A DNA stretch of 9,098 nucleotides from the NCBI GenBank assembly GCA_016297325.1, contig JAEDGW010000105.1, forward strand, positions 1-9,098. The letters run 5' to 3'. A program made the translations under genes and the position numbers. A model generated the notes under the pieces. It was given only the letters and a program-made list of their open reading frames with translations, did no database searches and was not told the DNA's origin. The stretch comes from Coprococcus sp. (GTDB taxonomy: Bacteria; Bacillota; Clostridia; Lachnospirales; Lachnospiraceae). Each line of letters opens with the position of its first letter. Positions within the stretch are counted from its first letter, which is position 1. Positions 6,501-9,098 of this stretch are shown piece by piece.

Positions 6501-6707
6501 TCTCATTTCATCCGAGCTGACATCGATCTTCCTGATCCTGACAGGCCGCCGCGCACCCGTATGGTTTACATAATATCCATCATACACAACCGACGAACCG
6601 CCTCTTCCCAGCTCACCTGTTATCACATACTCATATGGGCTTCCTGTAAAGTGCAGTACCATCTCATGTTTCTGTTCCATATTGCAACTATCATTCATAG
6701 CGATCAC
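3543..6707 (-). CDS. protein kinase - NB-ARC (STAND) ATPase - helical repeat protein
   Basis: A 1054-aa NLR-like fusion. The kinase domain is at about residues 25-302: glycine loop GRGGSSVVY (34-42), a beta-3 segment VRIRKI (56-61) in place of the usual VAIK, catalytic loop YLDIKPEN (149-156) with Asp151, Lys153 and Asn156, DFD (171-173) in place of DFG, Asp202 of the DVYGVG helix, and Arg288. An NB-ARC module follows: IVGRSEEL (324-331), Walker A GMGGIGKST (350-358), Walker B VAVIDNY (429-435), sensor VVVTRS (454-459) and a GHTLMLTLIA block (517-526) like GLPLAL. Residues 580-655 resemble the STAND winged helix, ending in LHPVI. The remaining 390 residues are degenerate TPR-like helices. GTG at 6707 (GGAG 4 nt upstream) or ATG at 6698 (13 nt) could be the start. 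Nine to eighteen nt separate it from the upstream partner, implying coupled translation. Role as a signal-sensing or defence switch is inferred. Confidence 0.9.
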   Translation of the reverse strand: MIAMNDSCNMEQKHEMVLHFTGSPYEYVITGELGRGGSSVVYDGYYVNHTGARRPVRIRKIDVSSDEMRADARRVFDLNNELFVTAGLTNRIVNTYEMHETENAVYITTTYQEGTTLDKMKPENLRDVIGAVRGLAHALEHLHAAGYLYLDIKPENVLVLEGGSDWVQLFDFDSVVSLRYTPEFAAYEQKIGDISHIGPWTDVYGVGAVLFYLLFGRPPGVLDCDDDAAYDMDGWLFGRHMCQGAGCGADATGNVDKRMPDGHTYRDGLAECITDVLHRTLARSYRDRYQSMHELAEVLDKLYADADESKMYVKSGTVFGAENIVGRSEELQFLADWLADENRPCVYVTGMGGIGKSTIVRRFAADNRNHMDVVLYLGFAGSVVETVCNDREFYINTVSRHKDESLTDYFRRKLRRLKMCLAGEHLSCVAVIDNYEPGYEEELAELINAGCRLVVVTRSENVPECYDVLRVGVLADRKDMYELMLRNLMGKKCGKTGLFENAISGKKLDSLIESVHGHTLMLTLIARQIKRGYMTIDAANELIEESGFAALDSVKTGCTIDGRLLYGHMTEFIARLFDVDCLDAVCRGVLLTLALFGDNGIYAHDLAGIADRSILNVANDLADGGWIERYGREDDWSEGRRSVRFALHPVISQAVRQMYGRCLRKDSYVETLQSTGMMSTCGHTDLGIAAEIVRRITDLLVQERMETGFRRWETYGAAVANGCLMIDGLESSGEYLTLAAQIIAGTAIENEKFILRHGRTVLERLCGCGEHHKSGFAPVSDEDLVNIADRMAHIYTDRGALQVSEKILHFLDNWSQTKEPYIKGFVFDVWTDFIDSLLGGCFIPEDDDEKELLERQMKTMNLAIKFYGQSDSASAGCRLAADLIAKATYLVRSADYEHDLARLTARREIINILNHAKQVMDDVDEQIVYFRGADQRSANIRHTDWQNVQLNHQNRHAYFMAKAWFYTYIEPDIQRAERSIRSAQKIYENSCESELDLINYLMIPAANVYLELDDKDKCLKWLGRAVKVCEKNGDLAAFVRKREELREIMESEGL

Positions 6708-6716
6708 ATCTCTCCA

Positions 6717-7997
6717 TTACCTGATGTCAGTCATTTTTGTCTGCCCTGATTTCCACTCATAATAGACTTCCCTCATAAAATCCTCTCTGAATACCGTGAG
6801 CGGGTCATCATTTTCCAGCGCAAAAAGGAATATCCAATCGTACGGATTGCCCGCATAAAGCTCTGAGTATCCGGAACTCACCAGAAAGTCGTTCATCCTG
6901 AGTCTGCACTTTTCTGCATCTCTGCCGGAAAGCGTCCTGCTTCCATTAGACACACTCTTTCCTGCAAGGTATTCGTAAAATGACAGCAGTATGAGCAGCT
7001 TTCTCATCCTCTCTCCCGATATATGTACACCATTCAGCACCTTCTCCAGACCGTCCCTGTCAGGATAGCAGCAAGCCGCAAATGTATGGACTATCTGACT
7101 GTCGTCCAGTATTCTTCGGATCGTCCTTCCACATGAAGCTTTGCGGATATTTCTTCCATACAGCCCCGTCATCTGAAGATAAATCGACCACACCGAAAGC
7201 GATCTGTCAAATCCATTGCTTTTGGCTTCTTCCGGAAGCTCCACTTCAAATACCCTTCTCTCAGAAGCCGCAATGCCATCGTCCCCCGATATGCGCTGCC
7301 ACAAACGCCGCACATTGTCTGTAGCAGTTGCATGATTGTAGGCAAATAAATCCGCATGTGTATGAATGTATTCAGAAAGTGCACCTAAGGACTCCAGAGA
7401 ATCCACATCACATCTGATATCTCCTGTATAATGCACATTTGCGCCATCCGGTATTCTGTCCTGCGATACATCCGGCAGATCATTCAATAAGTCTGTCAAA
7501 GCACTGTATGGTATGCCATTTTTCAGTGCAAAATAGTACACCAGCTCCTTCATATCGTGAATATCAATTCTTCCCCAAAGACACACACGCCTTAGAAAAT
7601 CATCTGTCTGGGTGAGATCAAGCCCCAGCGCCATGCAGAACAATATAGCGGTCTTCTTTTCAATCACGGAATTTTTCTCAAACCACTTCTCCGGATTTCT
7701 AGGCACAGCAATTCCTGCCTCCCTGTATCTGTTCTTTATCCACAATACCTTATAATCTATGCTCTGTTCATTCCATGTACATGACTCTCGCTGTGACAAT
7801 GAGGCGCTGCTGTCATTTTTCCGCTCACTGTCATCTGCCGTATTGCGGCTGCGCCACAGATCTTCCATATATGTGTCCAGTGCCGTGCCAAAATCACGAA
7901 ACATGCCAGCCTGATTTATGAGCTCTTCTATATAATTTTCATCCTCCGGTTCAATCTCAAAGCACCGTGCGGTCATCTCGTCTGTGTAACGTGCCAT
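6717..7997 (-). CDS. conserved protein of unknown function, partner of the kinase-NB-ARC gene
   Basis: A 426-aa soluble protein without signal peptide or membrane helix. Three parts are visible. Residues 1-75 are acidic and end in a Ser/Asp-rich linker. Residues 80-175 form a compact helical block: YKVLWIKNRYREAGI, PRNPEKWFEKNSVIEKKTA, ILFCMALGLDLTQTDDFL and ELVYYFALKNGIPYSA, which reads like a DNA- or protein-binding helical domain and which I have seen in Firmicutes proteins of unknown function. A middle region at 190-310 carries mixed charged helices. The C-terminal block at 326-415 has RMRKLLILLSFYEYLAG, a GYSELY motif, NPYDWIFLFAL and a final DPLTVFREDFMREV helix. No catalytic motif is recognised. 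The ATG at 7997 has AAGGGGG 5 nt upstream. It sits 26 nt after sbcC and just before the kinase gene, so it is likely a regulator, adaptor or sensor for that kinase; that is inference. Confidence 0.8.
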   Translation of the reverse strand: MARYTDEMTARCFEIEPEDENYIEELINQAGMFRDFGTALDTYMEDLWRSRNTADDSERKNDSSASLSQRESCTWNEQSIDYKVLWIKNRYREAGIAVPRNPEKWFEKNSVIEKKTAILFCMALGLDLTQTDDFLRRVCLWGRIDIHDMKELVYYFALKNGIPYSALTDLLNDLPDVSQDRIPDGANVHYTGDIRCDVDSLESLGALSEYIHTHADLFAYNHATATDNVRRLWQRISGDDGIAASERRVFEVELPEEAKSNGFDRSLSVWSIYLQMTGLYGRNIRKASCGRTIRRILDDSQIVHTFAACCYPDRDGLEKVLNGVHISGERMRKLLILLSFYEYLAGKSVSNGSRTLSGRDAEKCRLRMNDFLVSSGYSELYAGNPYDWIFLFALENDDPLTVFREDFMREVYYEWKSGQTKMTDIR

Positions 7998-8002
7998 AAT
8001 AT

Positions 8003-8009
8003 CCCCCTT
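8003..8009 (-). promoter_or_regulatory. ribosome binding site of the 426-aa gene
   Basis: AAGGGGG on the minus strand is followed by 5 nt and then ATG at 7997. It lies inside the 26-nt gap after the sbcC stop codon, where there is no room for a separate promoter. Confidence 0.7.
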
Positions 8010-8023
8010 AATTTGTGGGCCGG

Positions 8024-9098
8024 TTACTCTGCCCTTAATTCAGCTCTTGCCCTGCCTGTTTTGTCCTTCTCCACAACTATCTGCCGGTCTATCTTTTCCT
8101 TAAGCTCAGTCACGTGTGAGATGATTCCCACCAGCTTACGGCCCTCTGTCACGCTGACCAGAGCGTTGTATGCCTGTGGCAGGGTCTTCTCTGTGTCAAG
8201 CGAACCGAAGCCCTCATCTACGAACATCGTGTCGATCTGGATGCCTCCTGCCGAAGCCTGAACCTCGTCAGAGAGTCCGAGCGCAAGCGACAACGACGCC
8301 ATAAAGGACTCGCCTCCGGACAAAGACTTCACATCTCTTCTGCTTCCGTTATAATGATCTACTACACAGAGGTCAAGGCCGGTCTTCTTCTGATTGCTGT
8401 AAGGCTCCATGATCCTCCGGAGTTCATACTGACCATCTGACATTTTCAGGAACCTGAGATTTGCACGCCGTATGATCCTGTCAAAATATGTCATCTGGAT
8501 GTATGTCTCAAATGTTATCTTATTCTTTCCTGTGACATTTCCCGACGCCGTGTCATAGAGCGCCTTTACGTTTCTATATTTATCTGTGACTGCTGTCAGC
8601 TCATCTGACCTTTTGCCGATATTTTCCATGGCATTCTCATTTGTCCTGATGCGGCTGTTTATATTCTGCAGCTCAAGTCTCACTCTGGAAAGCTCACTCT
8701 TCTGTACGGTCAGATCAATTTTCAGCTTTTCTATGTCCTGATGCTCTGCAGATTCAACAGTCTTTGTAAGAGCATCTATCTGCCCCTCTATCGTGTTAAT
8801 ATTCTGCAATATCACACTGTGCTTCTTTTCCGCATCATCATAAGCCTTCTGAATCCGCTGGGCTTTTGCAAGAAGTGTTTTCATCTCATTTGCTGCTGTC
8901 ACACTGTCCTTGAACTTAAGCCCTGCTGCCAGTTCGTCACATTGTTTTTTGTCTGACTCAAGCTTTGCCTGAAGTGCTGTTATACGCTTGTCAAATTCTG
9001 CCACCTCTGTCTGCATATTGGCAAATGTTTTCTCTTCCTGAGGGATCTTTTTGTCCAGCATATCACGCCTGTCAGCCCTTTTCTTCTCTTCGGCTATC
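8024..9098 (-). CDS. sbcC: nuclease complex ATPase subunit SbcC, C-terminal part (runs off window)
   Basis: The C-terminal part, about 357 aa, of SbcC, the Rad50-like SMC ATPase that works with SbcD to open and trim hairpins and blocked DNA ends in the cytoplasm. The frame stays open to the right edge, so the ATG at 9061 is internal. From the edge to about 8560 it encodes the returning coiled coil. Next come the FETYIQMTYFDRIIRRANLR block, the KMSDGQYEL strand, the ABC signature SLSGGES (about 8305-8330), Walker B MFVDEGFGSLD (about 8212-8235) and the switch histidine in GIISHVTELKEKI. All expected C-lobe residues are present. The Walker A lobe, first coil and zinc hook lie outside the window, as presumably does sbcD. 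The stop at 8024 is 26 nt before the next gene, so the downstream pair may be read from the sbc promoter. Confidence 0.95.
   Translation of the reverse strand, partial: IAEEKKRADRRDMLDKKIPQEEKTFANMQTEVAEFDKRITALQAKLESDKKQCDELAAGLKFKDSVTAANEMKTLLAKAQRIQKAYDDAEKKHSVILQNINTIEGQIDALTKTVESAEHQDIEKLKIDLTVQKSELSRVRLELQNINSRIRTNENAMENIGKRSDELTAVTDKYRNVKALYDTASGNVTGKNKITFETYIQMTYFDRIIRRANLRFLKMSDGQYELRRIMEPYSNQKKTGLDLCVVDHYNGSRRDVKSLSGGESFMASLSLALGLSDEVQASAGGIQIDTMFVDEGFGSLDTEKTLPQAYNALVSVTEGRKLVGIISHVTELKEKIDRQIVVEKDKTGRARAELRAE

Noticed and set aside
5919..6749. A 276-codon open frame on the plus strand, and an overlapping 132-codon one
   Set aside because: Both lie antisense to the kinase domain, whose motifs are clear and conserved. 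The plus-strand products have no recognisable motif, and long antisense frames are expected opposite such codon use.

Overview
The window looks like a chromosomal segment from an anaerobic Clostridia bacterium, most likely a Lachnospiraceae gut commensal. This rests on family recognition only: a DUF4230 protein, a DUF6591 zinc-ribbon membrane protein, Firmicutes-type SbcC, AGGAGG-type ribosome binding sites and sigma-A-like promoters. Genus cannot be fixed from the sequence alone.

Layout from left to right. (1) Positions 8-673, plus strand: a membrane-anchored DUF4230 protein, ending in a hairpin terminator whose loop holds its stop codon. The same hairpin can serve the opposite strand. (2) Positions 732-2549, minus strand: a small MerR-type regulator followed by a zinc-ribbon/three-helix/DUF6591 membrane protein. 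The MerR gene has a good promoter with a 7-1-7 palindrome in its spacer, a likely autoregulatory operator, and a perfect 10-3-10 inverted repeat lies between the two genes. (3) Positions 2550-2925: a 376-base intergenic stretch holding the MerR promoter/operator, two exact 22-nt direct repeats with a 29-bp period, and a textbook TTGACA-17-TATTCT promoter. (4) Positions 2926-3400, plus strand: two small genes, each of 75 aa, in one short operon, ending in a hairpin that again can work on both strands. (5) Positions 3543-9098, minus strand: the 3' part of sbcC, then 26 nt later a 426-aa protein of unknown function, then 9-18 nt later a 1054-aa protein that joins a eukaryotic-type protein kinase to an NB-ARC (STAND) ATPase, a winged-helix region and C-terminal helical repeats.

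The main interest is region 5. The kinase-NB-ARC protein has the layout of an NLR-like signal-sensing switch: a kinase effector in front, a nucleotide-driven oligomerisation module, and a helical-repeat sensor. It is tightly coupled to a conserved unknown partner and sits in the same transcriptional direction directly after sbcC, the ATPase of a DNA-end-processing nuclease. A role in antiphage defence or stress signalling is a reasonable hypothesis, but nothing in the window proves it.

The small-gene operon and the MerR/zinc-ribbon unit appear to be independent transcription units, separated from the large minus-strand operon by convergent terminators.
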